Positions 26,931-36,527 of a stretch of 64,000 bases of DNA are shown here, piece after piece. The notes below the pieces were generated by a model, which was not told the origin of the DNA, ran no database searches, and saw only the letters and a program-made list of their open reading frames with translations. Numbering within the stretch: the first letter of the stretch is position 1; every line of letters begins with the position of its first letter. The position numbers were made by a program, and so were the translations under genes. Source of the stretch: Vibrio sp. HI00D65 (GTDB lineage Bacteria > Pseudomonadota > Gammaproteobacteria > Enterobacterales > Vibrionaceae); NCBI RefSeq assembly GCF_001635455.1, contig NZ_LWEH01000011.1, forward strand, positions 62,001 to 126,000, written 5' to 3'.

Positions 26931-27036
26931 ATTTATTATGCATATATCCCCAATCAGCGTACTAGTTGATTGAAAGACATATATTAAACATTTTCATGTG
27001 TTGCTTGGTGTGCAACACCACTGTAAAGGACAAATA

Positions 27037-28965
27037 ATGCCAATTATTACTCTTCCTGACGGTAGTCAGCGTCAATTTGACAACCCTGTATCAACTCTAG
27101 ATGTTGCCCTATCAATCGGTCCTGGTCTTGCGAAAGCAACCATTGCTGGTCGTGTTGATGGTGAGCGTGTTGATGCTTGTGATCTTATCGAAAACGATGC
27201 AAGCCTAGAAATCATCACAGCTAAAGATGAAGTTGATGGCCTTGAGATCGTTCGTCACTCTTGTGCTCACCTATTAGGCCACGCGGTTAAGCAGCTTTTC
27301 CCAGAAGCGAAAATGGCGATCGGTCCTACTATCGATAACGGTTTCTACTACGATATCGACCTTGAGCACTCTCTAACGCAAGAAGATCTAGAAAAGATCG
27401 AAAAGCGCATGAAAGAGCTAGCGAAGACCAAGTACCAGGTTGTTAAGAAGAAAGTTAGCTGGCAGGAAGCGCGTGATGCTTTCGAAGCTCGCGGCGAAAC
27501 ATACAAAATGGAAATCCTAGACGAGAACGTTTCTAAAGACGACCGTCCAGGCCTATACCACCATGAAGAATACATCGATATGTGTCGTGGTCCACACGTA
27601 CCACATATGGGTTTCTGTCAGCACTTCACACTACTAAACGTAGCTGGTGCTTACTGGCGTGGTAACAGTGACAACAAGATGCTTCAACGTATCTACGGTA
27701 CTGCATTCCATGACAAAAAAGCGCTTAAAGCTCACCTAGTTCGTTTAGAAGAAGCGGCTAAGCGTGACCACCGTAAGATTGGTAAAGCATTGGATCTATT
27801 CCACATGCAGCAAGAAGCACCAGGCATGGTGTTCTGGCACCACAACGGTTGGACTATTTTCCGTGAACTAGAAGTATTCGTACGTCAAAAACTGACTGAA
27901 TACGATTACCAAGAAGTAAAAGGCCCACTAATGATGGACCGTGTACTTTGGGAACGTTCTGGTCACTGGGACAAATACGCAGAAGCGATGTTCACAACGT
28001 CTTCAGAGAACCGTGAATACGCTATCAAGCCAATGAACTGCCCGGGTCACGTACAGATCTTCAACCAAGGTCTTAAGTCTTACCGTGATCTACCGCTACG
28101 TATGGCTGAGTTCGGCTCATGTCACCGTAACGAGCCGTCTGGCGCACTTCACGGCATCATGCGTGTTCGTGGTTTTACTCAAGATGACGCTCACGTATTC
28201 TGTACTGAAGACCAAGTTCAACAAGAAGTTAAAGCTTGTATTGAAATGGTTTATGACACTTACACAACTTTCGGTTTCGAAAACATCGTTGTTAAGCTGT
28301 CTACTCGTCCAGAGCAACGTGTCGGTTCTGACGAAATGTGGGACCGTGCTGAGGCTGACCTTAAGCTTGCACTAGAGTCAATGGAGATTGCATACGAGAT
28401 TCAAGAAGGCGAGGGTGCGTTCTATGGACCTAAGATTGAATTTACTTTGCATGATTGTTTGGACCGTGCATGGCAATGTGGTACAGTGCAGCTCGATTTT
28501 GCATTACCAGAGCGTTTAGGTGCAACTTACGTAGGTGAAGATAACGAGCGTCACACGCCAGTTATGATCCACCGCGCGATTTTAGGTTCACTAGAGCGTT
28601 TCATCGGTATTCTTATTGAAGAATACGCTGGCTTCTTCCCAACATGGTTGGCGCCAGAACAAGCAGTTGTAATGGGCATTACAGACAAACAGTCTGAATA
28701 TGTACAAGAAATTACGAAAAAACTGCAAAAAAGTGGATTTAGAGTCAAAGCAGACTTGAGAAATGAGAAGATTGGCTTTAAAATCCGCGAACATACTTTG
28801 AAACGTGTACCGTTTATGCTTGTGTGTGGTGACCAAGAAATGGAAGCCGGCGAAATTGCAGTACGTACACGTAAAGGTAAAGACCTTGGCAAGTTTAAAG
28901 TGGATGACTTTATTTCATACATCCAAGCTGAGGTTTCAAGCCGTAAGCTCAATCTGGAGGAATAG
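27037..28965 (+). CDS. thrS: Threonyl-tRNA synthetase
   Basis: 642 residues from the ATG at 27037 ([14 protein letters not shown]), preceded by AAAGGA at good spacing; an upstream in-frame start at 26998 is unsupported. The order is TGS domain (residues 1-60), the second editing domain that removes mischarged serine ([26 protein letters not shown]), the class II catalytic core (motif 2 region with [10 protein letters not shown] as zinc ligand, [19 protein letters not shown], and motif 3 [10 protein letters not shown]) and the C-terminal anticodon-binding domain. It charges tRNA-Thr. infC starts two bases after its stop, so the classic thrS-infC-rpmI-rplT cluster is intact. Codon use is highly biased, as for translation genes. 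Confidence 0.98.
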   Translation: MPIITLPDGSQRQFDNPVSTLDVALSIGPGLAKATIAGRVDGERVDACDLIENDASLEIITAKDEVDGLEIVRHSCAHLLGHAVKQLFPEAKMAIGPTIDNGFYYDIDLEHSLTQEDLEKIEKRMKELAKTKYQVVKKKVSWQEARDAFEARGETYKMEILDENVSKDDRPGLYHHEEYIDMCRGPHVPHMGFCQHFTLLNVAGAYWRGNSDNKMLQRIYGTAFHDKKALKAHLVRLEEAAKRDHRKIGKALDLFHMQQEAPGMVFWHHNGWTIFRELEVFVRQKLTEYDYQEVKGPLMMDRVLWERSGHWDKYAEAMFTTSSENREYAIKPMNCPGHVQIFNQGLKSYRDLPLRMAEFGSCHRNEPSGALHGIMRVRGFTQDDAHVFCTEDQVQQEVKACIEMVYDTYTTFGFENIVVKLSTRPEQRVGSDEMWDRAEADLKLALESMEIAYEIQEGEGAFYGPKIEFTLHDCLDRAWQCGTVQLDFALPERLGATYVGEDNERHTPVMIHRAILGSLERFIGILIEEYAGFFPTWLAPEQAVVMGITDKQSEYVQEITKKLQKSGFRVKADLRNEKIGFKIREHTLKRVPFMLVCGDQEMEAGEIAVRTRKGKDLGKFKVDDFISYIQAEVSSRKLNLEE

Positions 28966-28967
28966 CT

Positions 28968-29519
28968 ATTAAAGGCGGAAGACGTGGCCAACAACCGGCC
29001 AAACAAAACCAGCACCGTTTAAACGGTGACATTCGTGGCGTTCGTGAAGTGCGTCTAACTGGCGCAGACGGCGAAGCTGTTGGTGTAGTATCAATCGCAG
29101 AAGCGATGGAAGCTGCAAATGAAGCTGGTATGGATCTAGTAGAGATCAGCCCTAACGCCGAGCCGCCAGTTTGTCGTGTGATGGACTACGGTAAGTTCCT
29201 CTTCGAGAAGAGCAAAGCTGCGAAAGAGCAGAAGAAAAAGCAAAAGCAGGTTCAGATTAAGGAAGTTAAATTCCGCCCTGGAACTGATATTGGAGACTAT
29301 CAGGTAAAACTACGCAACCTGACTGGTTTCCTTGAAGACGGCAACAAAGTGAAGGTAACAATTCGCTTCCGTGGCCGCGAAATGGCTCACCAAGACATCG
29401 GTGTGGACGTTCTTAATCGTTTGAAAGCGGATACTGAAGAATTTGCAGTAGTCGAATCTTTCCCAACGAGAATTGAAGGTCGCCAGATGATCATGGTATT
29501 GGCCCCTAAAAAGAAGTAA
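28968..29519 (+). CDS. infC: Translation initiation factor IF-3 (AUU start)
   Basis: 183 residues when translation begins at the ATT at 28968 (M)[11 protein letters not shown], preceded by CTGGAGG at optimal spacing. IF-3 genes in enterobacteria and vibrios use this rare start so that IF-3, which discriminates against non-AUG starts, limits its own synthesis. An ATG-only reading would begin inside the protein without a ribosome site. The N-domain ([31 protein letters not shown]) is joined by a Lys-rich linker ([17 protein letters not shown]) to the C-domain ([16 protein letters not shown]), which binds the 30S platform. The start overlaps the thrS stop region. Confidence 0.97.
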   Translation: MKGGRRGQQPAKQNQHRLNGDIRGVREVRLTGADGEAVGVVSIAEAMEAANEAGMDLVEISPNAEPPVCRVMDYGKFLFEKSKAAKEQKKKQKQVQIKEVKFRPGTDIGDYQVKLRNLTGFLEDGNKVKVTIRFRGREMAHQDIGVDVLNRLKADTEEFAVVESFPTRIEGRQMIMVLAPKKK

Positions 29520-29541
29520 TTAACGGCTTTGCAAGTAATTG

Positions 29542-29572
29542 AACCCTGCAGCCTCTGGTTGCGGGGTTTTAT
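29542..29572 (+). terminator. Hairpin between infC and rpmI
   Basis: AACCC-TGCA pairs with TTGCGGGGTT and is followed by T-rich sequence. It may reduce transcription into rpmI or take part in L20-mediated control of rpmI-rplT, which is known in E. coli for this intergenic region. Confidence 0.5.
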
Positions 29573-29623
29573 TCGCCCTAATTACTATGTTATTAACAAC
29601 TCAACAATGCGGAGTTATTCATC

Positions 29624-29818
29624 ATGCCTAAGATGAAAACCAACAAAGGTGCTGCTAAGCGTTTCCAGAAAACTGCTGGTGGTATTAAGTTTAAGCACGC
29701 TGGTAAACGTCACATCCTGACTAAGCGTACTACTAAGAACAAGCGTCAGCTACGTCCGAACTCGATCCTTCCTAAGTGTGAAGTTGCTCAAGTTCTTCGT
29801 ATGATGCCATACGCTTAA
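29624..29818 (+). CDS. rpmI: 50S ribosomal protein L35
   Basis: 64 residues with the family sequence [17 protein letters not shown], highly basic, complete. It binds 23S rRNA in the large subunit. It lies between infC and rplT, 42 bases before the latter, and is co-regulated with L20 in E. coli by translational repression. Confidence 0.98.
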   Translation: MPKMKTNKGAAKRFQKTAGGIKFKHAGKRHILTKRTTKNKRQLRPNSILPKCEVAQVLRMMPYA

Positions 29819-29860
29819 TTCTTTTTAGTTTATAAATTCGTTTAGTTTAGGAGAAGCATA

Positions 29861-30214
29861 ATGCCTCGCGTAAAACGTGGTGTACAAGCTCGTGCACGTC
29901 ATAAGAAAGTTCTAAAACAAGCTAAAGGTTACTACGGTGCACGTTCACGTGTTTACCGCGTAGCTTTCCAAGCAGTTACCAAAGCTGGTCAATACGCTTA
30001 CCGTGACCGTCGTAACAAGAAACGTCAATTCCGTCAACTTTGGATTGCACGTATCAACGCGGCATCTCGTCAAAATGGTCTATCTTACAGCCGTTTCATC
30101 AACGGTCTTAAGAAAGCATCTATCGAGATCGATCGTAAGATTCTTGCTGACATCGCAGTATTCGACAAAGCAGCATTCGCTGTTCTAGTTGAAAAAGCGA
30201 AAGCATCTCTATAA
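29861..30214 (+). CDS. rplT: 50S ribosomal protein L20
   Basis: 117 residues ([19 protein letters not shown]...), the standard length. The basic N-terminal extension threads into 23S rRNA and is needed early in 50S assembly, and the globular C-domain ([16 protein letters not shown]) follows. AGGAGAAG precedes the start. A strong terminator closes the thrS-infC-rpmI-rplT run. In other bacteria L20 represses its own operon. Confidence 0.98.
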   Translation: MPRVKRGVQARARHKKVLKQAKGYYGARSRVYRVAFQAVTKAGQYAYRDRRNKKRQFRQLWIARINAASRQNGLSYSRFINGLKKASIEIDRKILADIAVFDKAAFAVLVEKAKASL

Positions 30215-30238
30215 TTTAGAGTTAGCTTTAAGGTTTAA

Positions 30239-30268
30239 GAAAAGGAGAACTTCGGTTCTCCTTTTTTA
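30239..30268 (+). terminator. Rho-independent terminator after rplT
   Basis: AAAGGAGAAC / GTTCTCCTTTTTT stem with a tight loop and a T-run, 25 bases past rplT. Confidence 0.9.
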
Positions 30269-30423
30269 TTACCTGTAATTTGACCTCTAGATATTCCCAA
30301 CTCCTTCCTCCGTCAGTCTTGGGAGTGACGAGATAAACTTCCGCATCTAATTTTTATTCGCTTGAACAGGCATTCTGGTATATAAACATCTACCTAACCT
30401 TTAATGTTAAGCGACCGAGATAA

Positions 30424-30738
30424 ATGACCGCACCAACTACTATGACGTTCTTCGAACGTTTTGAAGCTGACATCCTTTCTGGAAAAAAGACCATCACTAT
30501 TCGCGATGAATCAGAGCGTGATTACCAACCGGGCAGCGTTGTTGAAGTATCAACGTTAGAAGAAGGGCGCGTATTCTGTAATCTTAAGATCATCAGCGTA
30601 GAACCAATCTTGTTCGATGAACTGGGCGAGTTCCATGCACAACAAGAGAACATGACGCTGCAAGTGTTGAAAGATGTGATTCAAGATATCTACCCAGGTA
30701 TCTCTCAGCTTTACGTTGTTTCTTACGAGCTGGTTTAA
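30424..30738 (+). CDS. yqfB: ASCH-domain N4-acetylcytidine amidohydrolase
   Basis: 104 residues, one ASCH domain (MTFFERFEADILSGKKTITIRDESE ...). E. coli YqfB hydrolyses N4-acetylcytidine to cytidine and acetate, using a Lys-Thr-Glu set; K21, T23/T25 and E75 are in matching places here. It acts in the cytoplasm, probably in salvage of modified nucleosides from RNA turnover. A small frame of unknown function overlaps its 3' end. Length is full. Confidence 0.88.
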   Translation: MTAPTTMTFFERFEADILSGKKTITIRDESERDYQPGSVVEVSTLEEGRVFCNLKIISVEPILFDELGEFHAQQENMTLQVLKDVIQDIYPGISQLYVVSYELV

Positions 30739-30922
30739 TCGCTTTAAGACGGTAGGGCGGTGGCAGTTAAAAGACGGCTTACTGCACGCTGAGATTACTA
30801 AAGGCGATAACCGATATGAATTTGCGGTTGTAGCGCGAGCAGACCTTAATATCCACTCTGCGGTGGAATATAAGAATGGCGAGCTTCATTTGTATCTGAA
30901 GTTGGTGCAAGCTGAGCGTTAA
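30716..30922 (+). CDS. Small hypothetical protein
   Basis: About 68 residues if started at the TTG at 30716, overlapping the yqfB end by 23 bases; the exact start is uncertain. The sequence (GRWQLKDGLLHAEITKGDNRYEFAVVARADLN, ELHLYLKLV) looks like a compact all-beta protein. No family recognised. A terminator follows 40 bases downstream, supporting a real transcript end here. Confidence 0.5.
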   Translation: MFLTSWFNRFKTVGRWQLKDGLLHAEITKGDNRYEFAVVARADLNIHSAVEYKNGELHLYLKLVQAER

Positions 30923-30961
30923 CTCTTTTCGTCGAGCTTGATTAAGCAAGAGAGCCTCTAA

Positions 30962-30990
30962 AAAGCCAACAGTGATGTTGGCTTTGTTGT
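30962..30990 (+). terminator. Rho-independent terminator after yqfB unit
   Basis: AAAGCCAAC / GTTGGCTTT with a six-base loop and T-rich tail. Confidence 0.8.
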
Positions 30991-31045
30991 TTCTTGGCAA
31001 ACTAACGAGCGTTAGCATTCTTTCAACTCGGTTTATTTGCTGCGT

Positions 31046-32284
31046 TTATGCTTCAAAACTTGCTAAGCGTGAGTACAATTCACTTTCAACATCTTGCTTG
31101 GCACAAACCGTTAGTAGGTCATTAATAAAGTACTTGAGAGCGCGAGCCTCGATGCGTCGAATGCCTTGTTGCTGCTCTTTTGTTAGGTAGCCGTAGATGG
31201 TCGCTGCTCCGAAATCACCAAAGATCATTTGGCCTTGCTCATTGACTAGGGTGTTGTGCGCGTACAAATCACCGTGACAAACCTTGTTGTCATGCAGGTG
31301 ATTAAATACATCGATCATCTGGGTCACGATGTTGTCGATTTGCGAGATCGGAAGTTCAAAACCTTCTGGGAAAGTATCACGCGTGCATGTCTCGAGTGTT
31401 GGTGGTAGTCCTAAGTTGTAGTAGCTGTTTGGAATGAGTTCCATCACCAAAGCTAGGTAATCTTGTTCCTTTACTTGGGCGATAGATTTTACCAAGTTGT
31501 TATGGTGACCAGCTTGCAGGCACGCTTCCAGTTCATCGTGTGGGTAGCCGTCACTGGTGACTTCGCCTTTAAACACTTTAACCGCCACTTCCTGTGGGAA
31601 ATTAAAGTCGCTGTTTAGCCAGCTTGCATGAGAGATCACGCCAGACGCGCCTTGGCCAAGTACTTGATTCAGCGAGTAGCTTTGAGAGCTAACCGTAGGC
31701 ACGCTATCTAAGCTGCTAGGGTGTTTGCAAAACGGGTTACCCGCAAACGCTAGCCAGGCCAGTTTTGGTAGCTTGATAAGGAACTCTGGGAATTCAGTCA
31801 GTTGGTTTGCAGACAAGCGGACCAGTTCGAGGTTGGACAGGTTTTCCATGCTCTCAGGTAAAATGCGAAGCTGGTTGCCTGCGAGTGCCAGCTTTTGCAG
31901 TCGTGGTCTTTCACCTAGTGAGTTCGGTAGAACTTCGATGTCGTTGTCGGTCAGGATCAACCAGCGCAATTGAGGTGGTAGAGATACTTCGCTTACGGTT
32001 TTGATTTGGTTGGTCTTGAAACCGATCATTTCAAGCTTCGGAAGTGACCCAAGAACGTCAGGAAGGTGCATGAACAGGTTATTCGACGCAAAGATAATGC
32101 GCAGGTGAGTAAGCTGTGATAACTCTTCAGGTAAGCGTGATAGCTGGTTCCCCGAAAGATCCAGAATCTCTAGTGAATCGGCGAGGTCCAAGATTTCTAA
32201 TGGAAACTCAGTGAGACCTTCTGATAATTTTAAGCGCTTAATACCTTTAAGTTGCCCTGATTTTAATTGCTCTAGAGTATGCAA
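31046..32284 (-). CDS. Leucine-rich-repeat protein kinase-like protein
   Basis: 412 residues, cytoplasmic. Residues ~20-200 are leucine-rich repeats of about 23 residues (LEILDLSGNQLSRLPEEL; LQKLALAGNQLRILPESM; LELVRLSANQLTEFPEFL). Residues ~210-400 are a small Hanks-type kinase domain with a glycine loop (LGQGASGV), the VAVKVF lysine, a catalytic loop CHGDLYAHN (HGDL for HRDL) and GDFGAA as the metal-binding DFG. The C-lobe is short. It could phosphorylate proteins or small molecules; targets are unknown. It lies downstream of the ABC-F gene on the same strand with a hairpin between. Confidence 0.85.
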   Translation of the reverse strand: MHTLEQLKSGQLKGIKRLKLSEGLTEFPLEILDLADSLEILDLSGNQLSRLPEELSQLTHLRIIFASNNLFMHLPDVLGSLPKLEMIGFKTNQIKTVSEVSLPPQLRWLILTDNDIEVLPNSLGERPRLQKLALAGNQLRILPESMENLSNLELVRLSANQLTEFPEFLIKLPKLAWLAFAGNPFCKHPSSLDSVPTVSSQSYSLNQVLGQGASGVISHASWLNSDFNFPQEVAVKVFKGEVTSDGYPHDELEACLQAGHHNNLVKSIAQVKEQDYLALVMELIPNSYYNLGLPPTLETCTRDTFPEGFELPISQIDNIVTQMIDVFNHLHDNKVCHGDLYAHNTLVNEQGQMIFGDFGAATIYGYLTKEQQQGIRRIEARALKYFINDLLTVCAKQDVESELYSRLASFEA

Positions 32285-32341
32285 ACCTTAGCCTTATGAA
32301 TAGATGTTCGAGGCGCGTAGTGTACTTGTCTCAATCGAGAA

Positions 32342-32369
32342 AGGCGAGTATTCGCAACAATACTCGCCT
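32342..32369 (-). terminator. Hairpin after ABC-F gene
   Basis: Perfect 11-base arms AGGCGAGTATT / AATACTCGCCT; on the minus strand it is followed by TTTCTC, 31 bases past the ABC-F stop. Confidence 0.65.
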
Positions 32370-32399
32370 ATCTAAGCTCACCAGTCGTTGATATTAAGG

Positions 32400-33974
32400 T
32401 TAAAGCTGAATACGATTTTGGCTAACGCCGACCTCCTCAACAAAATCCAAGTCATGACTGACTAAGATAAAAACCCCTTGGTATTCACGCAAAGCTGACG
32501 CTAGTATTTGCTTTGAGTCGATATCTAAATGATTGTCTGGCTCATCAAGCAGCACTAATGGGGAGTCTTGCTTATGGCTGACAATCAACATCGCTAGCTT
32601 CATTTTCTCTCCACCACTCAGGTGAGCGACTTTGCGGTACACAGAATCACGCCTAAAGCCGATGCCTGCTAACAATGTCCGAGCTTCACTTTCTGTGAGC
32701 CCATCACTATGTGTCATGAGGCTATCGAACATAGTGTTCTGGGTATCTAACAAACCAAAGTGTTGATCAAGGTATACCGTAGATCCTAAGCGTTTGATGG
32801 TACCGGTGTAGTGCGAGTGCTCGTTGTGAATCGCTTTTAACAGTGTCGATTTACCACAGCCGTTTGCGCCGCTGAGATAACAGCGTTCACCTTGTGACAG
32901 AGAAAAATTGATAGCAGTACCAGAACCATATTCAAGTCGGCAATCTTCAACCGTTAACAGCGCGTTCTTTTTCTTGCTATTACTCTGTTGGAGATACAAG
33001 GCCTGCGGTTTCAGTTGCTCTTTTTGTTCTTTAAGAGATTGAAGCTTATCTTGATTTTGCTCCTTTAAGTTATTTTGGCTAGTGGCTGATGCTGCTTGTG
33101 TTCGTCCCGCTTTGTCTTTCATCGCATCCATTAAGATCTTGGGCTGACTGCCTGATTTTCGCAGTCGATTTCCTTGCGCCTCTCGCTGTTGCGCTTTTTC
33201 TTTGTTGGCTTGAGCTTGTCGCTCCAGTCGTCTCTTTTCTGATTGGTGATGAGCAATCTGTTTATCGAGTGCATCGGCTTGATTCGACATTTGTTTGAAG
33301 TAATTATCGTAGTTTCCTTTATAGAAACGTAACCCCAAACTGTTGAGGTGGTAGATCCCTTCCATGTGCCTCAACAGGCTTCGGTCATGGCTAACCATCA
33401 GTATTTTGCCTTCAAACTGTTGGCACTGTTCTATTAACCAGCTGCGCCCGTCACTGTCTAAATGATTCGATGGCTCATCGAGAATCAGTATGTTGTGGTC
33501 TGACGTAAACAGTTGATGAAGCTGTAAAAGGGCAAGTTGCCCACCGCTTAATGTGTTGCATGGCGTGGCCAACTCGCTGGTTATTTTCAGATTGGCTAAC
33601 AGCCTCTGAGTGTTTTCTTGCAAATCCCAATCTTCACCAACGATGTCAAAATGTTGAAGCTCGCAGCTGCCTTGTTCGATAGCATGCAAGGCATTGATTT
33701 TATTTGTGATACCTAAGAAATCAGCAATGCTGATCGTGCTATCCAAAAGTTGTGAAGGCAATTGTGAGTAGAAACCAATCGAGCCTTGTCTAGACACACT
33801 CCCAGATGTCGGCTGCGTTTGCCCCGTGAGTAATGAAAGTAGCAACGACTTTCCGGCGCCGTTTCTTCCAACTAAGCCAGTCAGTCGCGAGTTCAAATTG
33901 AAGGTGATGTCTTTAAATAGCCACTCACCAGTATCGAGCTGGAATGAGAGATTATTGGCTAAGATAGTAGGCAT
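32400..33974 (-). CDS. ABC-F family ATPase
   Basis: 524 residues from the ATG at 33974 (MPTILANNLSF), preceded by GAGAGGT; a longer in-frame start at 34088 has no ribosome site. There are two ABC ATPase domains with no membrane segments: first Walker A GRNGAGKS and signature LSGGQLALL, second Walker A GANGCGKS and signature LSGGEKMKLA, each followed by a Walker B (LILDEPSNHLD, VLLDEPDNHLD). Between them is a long charged linker (KRRLERQAQANKEKAQQREAQG). ABC-F proteins act on ribosomes in translation control or antibiotic protection. The subgroup cannot be fixed here, though it is not an obvious EttA or Uup. Confidence 0.88.
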   Translation of the reverse strand: MPTILANNLSFQLDTGEWLFKDITFNLNSRLTGLVGRNGAGKSLLLSLLTGQTQPTSGSVSRQGSIGFYSQLPSQLLDSTISIADFLGITNKINALHAIEQGSCELQHFDIVGEDWDLQENTQRLLANLKITSELATPCNTLSGGQLALLQLHQLFTSDHNILILDEPSNHLDSDGRSWLIEQCQQFEGKILMVSHDRSLLRHMEGIYHLNSLGLRFYKGNYDNYFKQMSNQADALDKQIAHHQSEKRRLERQAQANKEKAQQREAQGNRLRKSGSQPKILMDAMKDKAGRTQAASATSQNNLKEQNQDKLQSLKEQKEQLKPQALYLQQSNSKKKNALLTVEDCRLEYGSGTAINFSLSQGERCYLSGANGCGKSTLLKAIHNEHSHYTGTIKRLGSTVYLDQHFGLLDTQNTMFDSLMTHSDGLTESEARTLLAGIGFRRDSVYRKVAHLSGGEKMKLAMLIVSHKQDSPLVLLDEPDNHLDIDSKQILASALREYQGVFILVSHDLDFVEEVGVSQNRIQL

Positions 33975-34089
33975 AAAAATACCTCTCTTTGCGTATAAAC
34001 GAGTAAAAGGGGCGAGGCGCTTTTCGTGCAAGATCCTGCTGGATGCTAACAACAGATCGCCATAGGCGTTACTTAGATGGGTGACCAAT

Positions 34090-34128
34090 AAAAGAGAGAA
34101 AGCGGTATTGAGATGGTTTCTCTCTTTT
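34090..34128 (-). promoter_or_regulatory. Possible attenuator hairpin upstream of ABC-F gene
   Basis: Perfect 12-base arms AAAAGAGAGAAA / TTTCTCTCTTTT with a 15-base loop lie 116 bases before the ABC-F start. On the minus strand the T-rich arm is distal, as in a terminator. A five-codon frame (ATG GCG ATC TGT TGT stop) lies between it and the gene. The remaining spacer to 34371 shows no gene. Confidence 0.4.
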
Positions 34129-34371
34129 AGGTGCGCTCTTGAAGATGCAGGCCGTTAATTGGCGGATCTTTAAGAGCTTAATATGTCGCGAAAATAGATG
34201 ACGAAGTAACGCCCACTAACCCCGAGTGTCCAAATGATTTTAAAAAATAAATCGGATGTCAGGATGTTAGTACTTCATTATGGCGTTATTCTCTTTTGAA
34301 ATGATGGTGGAATGGTACTGAATACGGGCTTAAAAAGTCAACAGGGTAAAGTGATTAAAATGCACCCAAAT

Positions 34372-34400
34372 AATAAAAGCGCCGATGAGGCGCTTTTATT
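34372..34400 (-). terminator. Terminator after calB-tetR unit
   Basis: Perfect 12-base arms AATAAAAGCGCC / GGCGCTTTTATT with a five-base loop, 66 bases past the tetR stop; usable from both strands. Confidence 0.8.
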
Positions 34401-34465
34401 GATTCGATGAAACTTGACGCTACTTAATGGCAGGGTATTTAGCTTACAGCCCGCTGATAGTCTAG

Positions 34466-35053
34466 CTAACAGGACGGCTGCGCTTGACCACCAATAGCAC
34501 GCCAGCACATATCAAAACTGTCGTTGATATACTTTTCTGACTGCTCTGCCTGCGGCTCTTGCTGATCAACAAGCCAGTTCGCACAGATCAAAAAGTGGCT
34601 ATGGATGAAGTGTCTAACGAGATTAATGTCTAACACCATCAATTCTTCGGCTTGCTGTCCTTTCAAAATGATGTCATCGAGTGACGCAAACATCTGCGAG
34701 ACAATGACTTCGCGAGTTTGAGTCGTTGGGTCAAAATGCACATTGGTGAAGAACTTCATGGCAACTGGGTTTTCCAATGCCCATTCAATTCCGGTCATCC
34801 ACATGAATTTAAAGGCTTGATAGCGATTTTGTTCAGCGATTTCTGTGTGTTGAGTCAGAGTAGAAAATAGCTCTACTTTCAACTCACGAAACAGTTCATC
34901 AATCAGTAGAGATTTGTTTTCAAAATGATGAAACAGTGTCGCTTTTGCTACACCAGCAGTCTTCGCTATTTGCCCTGTAGATGTGCCCTTTAACCCTTGT
35001 TGGGAAAAGAGTAGGAGTGCAGCATCTAGGATTTTTTGCCTTTTTGTCATCAT
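34466..35053 (-). CDS. TetR-family regulator
   Basis: 195 residues. The N-terminal helix-turn-helix (residues ~5-50; TSTGQIAKTAGVAKATLFHHFENKSLL) is typical of TetR, followed by an all-helical ligand-binding domain. Its ATG overlaps the stop of the aldehyde dehydrogenase gene by four bases (ATGA), so the pair is translationally coupled. A near-palindromic site with TetR-operator character lies just upstream of the dehydrogenase, so autorepression of the operon is likely. Confidence 0.9.
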   Translation of the reverse strand: MMTKRQKILDAALLLFSQQGLKGTSTGQIAKTAGVAKATLFHHFENKSLLIDELFRELKVELFSTLTQHTEIAEQNRYQAFKFMWMTGIEWALENPVAMKFFTNVHFDPTTQTREVIVSQMFASLDDIILKGQQAEELMVLDINLVRHFIHSHFLICANWLVDQQEPQAEQSEKYINDSFDMCWRAIGGQAQPSC

Positions 35054-36486
35054 CGATTCAGTACTTTGAACATCATTTTCTTGATTGGGTTGTTGTATGG
35101 AGGATGCATCAACTTAGTGAAGTTGATTTTGCCTCGAGTCAACACGGTTTTTGCATGGCTAAAGGTCTTGAAGCCTTCAATGCCGTGGTAGTGTCCCATG
35201 CCTGAAGGGCCAATACCACCAAACGGTGCGTCTTCCGCTGCCACATGCACTAAAGAGTCATTGATGCAAACGCCGCCTGAGTGTGTATCCGATAGGAATC
35301 TGTCTTGTGTTTTCTTGTCGTGACTCATTAGGTACAAGGCAAGTGGACGTTCTCTGGTGGTGATGTAGCTTATCGCTTCTTCAACTGAATCATAAGGCAC
35401 GATAGGTAGCACAGGGCCAAACAACTCTTCTTGCATTGCCATCATGTCATCATTCACTTCGGTGAGAAGATGCGGTGTCATTCTGTGGTTCACGTCGTCT
35501 TGTGCCTGCTCGGTAACTGTGTGTATTACAGCACCCTTTGACTTCGCATCTTCAACCACGCCTTTTAATCGATTGTACTGGCGCATGTTAACTACTGAGG
35601 TTAAGTCTTTGCTCTCAATTCCTGCTTTATAAATCTTCTTGAAGTAGCGCTTGTAAGCGGTGATAAATGCATCGACTTTGTCTCGTGGCAGCAAGATGTA
35701 ATCCGGTGCGACACAGATTTGACCTGCGTTTAAGCTCTTGGCAAACAGGATACGTTCAACCGCGTCTGCGACATCGAAATCTGGTGCGATGATGGTTGGA
35801 GACTTACCGCCAAGTTCTAGTGTCACTGGCGTTAAGTTCGCAGCTGCGGCTTTCATTACGTGCCTACCAACAGAGGTTGAACCTGTGAATAGGATATGGT
35901 CAAACGGTAGCTGGCTAAATTTAGCAGAAACGTCGGCTTCACCTTCGATGATTGCGACTTGCTCTTCACTGAAACCTTCGGCCAACATCGCTTTCAAAAC
36001 ACGGTTGGTTGCAGGGGTAAACTCAGACATCTTGAGCATTGCAGTGTTTCCTGCAGCCAATGCTGTGATGAGAGGGCCCAAAGAGAGCATCACTGGGAAG
36101 TTCCAAGGCACGATGATGCCAACCACACCTACTGGCTGATAATGCACAGTAATTTTGGCTGGTGTTAGCATCAAGCCGGCTTTACGACGTGAAGGCTTCA
36201 ACCACTTCTTAAGATTTTTATCACTGTAATTGATTTGGTGTAGAGAGGGGGTGATGTCAGCAATTAAGCTGTCATGTTTTGCTCGATGGCCATAATCTTC
36301 TGATACCGCTTCAATTAACTGCTCTTGGTAGCGCATTAATAGTTTTTTCAAGACTGAGAGATCATTTCGTCTCTGCTCAAGTGTTGGATTAACGTTGTTA
36401 CGGTAGTGATCTTGCTGTCGGTTGAATATTTGAACCATGTCTTTGGTGCTCGACGTGTTTGGTTCAAGTTCTAGATTATGGCTCAT
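35050..36486 (-). CDS. Coniferyl-aldehyde-dehydrogenase-type ALDH
   Basis: 478 residues, NAD(P)-dependent aldehyde dehydrogenase, soluble. The signatures are VGIIVPWNFPVMLSLGPLITALAAGN (cofactor site), the FTGSTSVGRHVM loop, VTLELGGKSP with the general-base Glu, and NAGQICVAPDY with the nucleophilic Cys. The sequence type resembles CalB (coniferyl aldehyde dehydrogenase), which oxidises aromatic or medium-chain aldehydes; the true substrate is not certain. It is the first gene of a two-gene unit with tetR, with an operator-like repeat 22 bases before the start. Confidence 0.85.
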   Translation of the reverse strand: MSHNLELEPNTSSTKDMVQIFNRQQDHYRNNVNPTLEQRRNDLSVLKKLLMRYQEQLIEAVSEDYGHRAKHDSLIADITPSLHQINYSDKNLKKWLKPSRRKAGLMLTPAKITVHYQPVGVVGIIVPWNFPVMLSLGPLITALAAGNTAMLKMSEFTPATNRVLKAMLAEGFSEEQVAIIEGEADVSAKFSQLPFDHILFTGSTSVGRHVMKAAAANLTPVTLELGGKSPTIIAPDFDVADAVERILFAKSLNAGQICVAPDYILLPRDKVDAFITAYKRYFKKIYKAGIESKDLTSVVNMRQYNRLKGVVEDAKSKGAVIHTVTEQAQDDVNHRMTPHLLTEVNDDMMAMQEELFGPVLPIVPYDSVEEAISYITTRERPLALYLMSHDKKTQDRFLSDTHSGGVCINDSLVHVAAEDAPFGGIGPSGMGHYHGIEGFKTFSHAKTVLTRGKINFTKLMHPPYNNPIKKMMFKVLNR

Positions 36487-36507
36487 AGTATCCCCTAAAT
36501 TCGAAGG

Positions 36508-36527
36508 CTGACCGATTGGTTGGTCAG
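36508..36527 (-). promoter_or_regulatory. TetR-type operator upstream of ALDH gene
   Basis: CTGACC and GGTCAG flank an eight-base centre (GATTGGTT), giving an inverted repeat typical of TetR operators. It lies 22 bases before the dehydrogenase start, where binding would block transcription. Confidence 0.65.
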
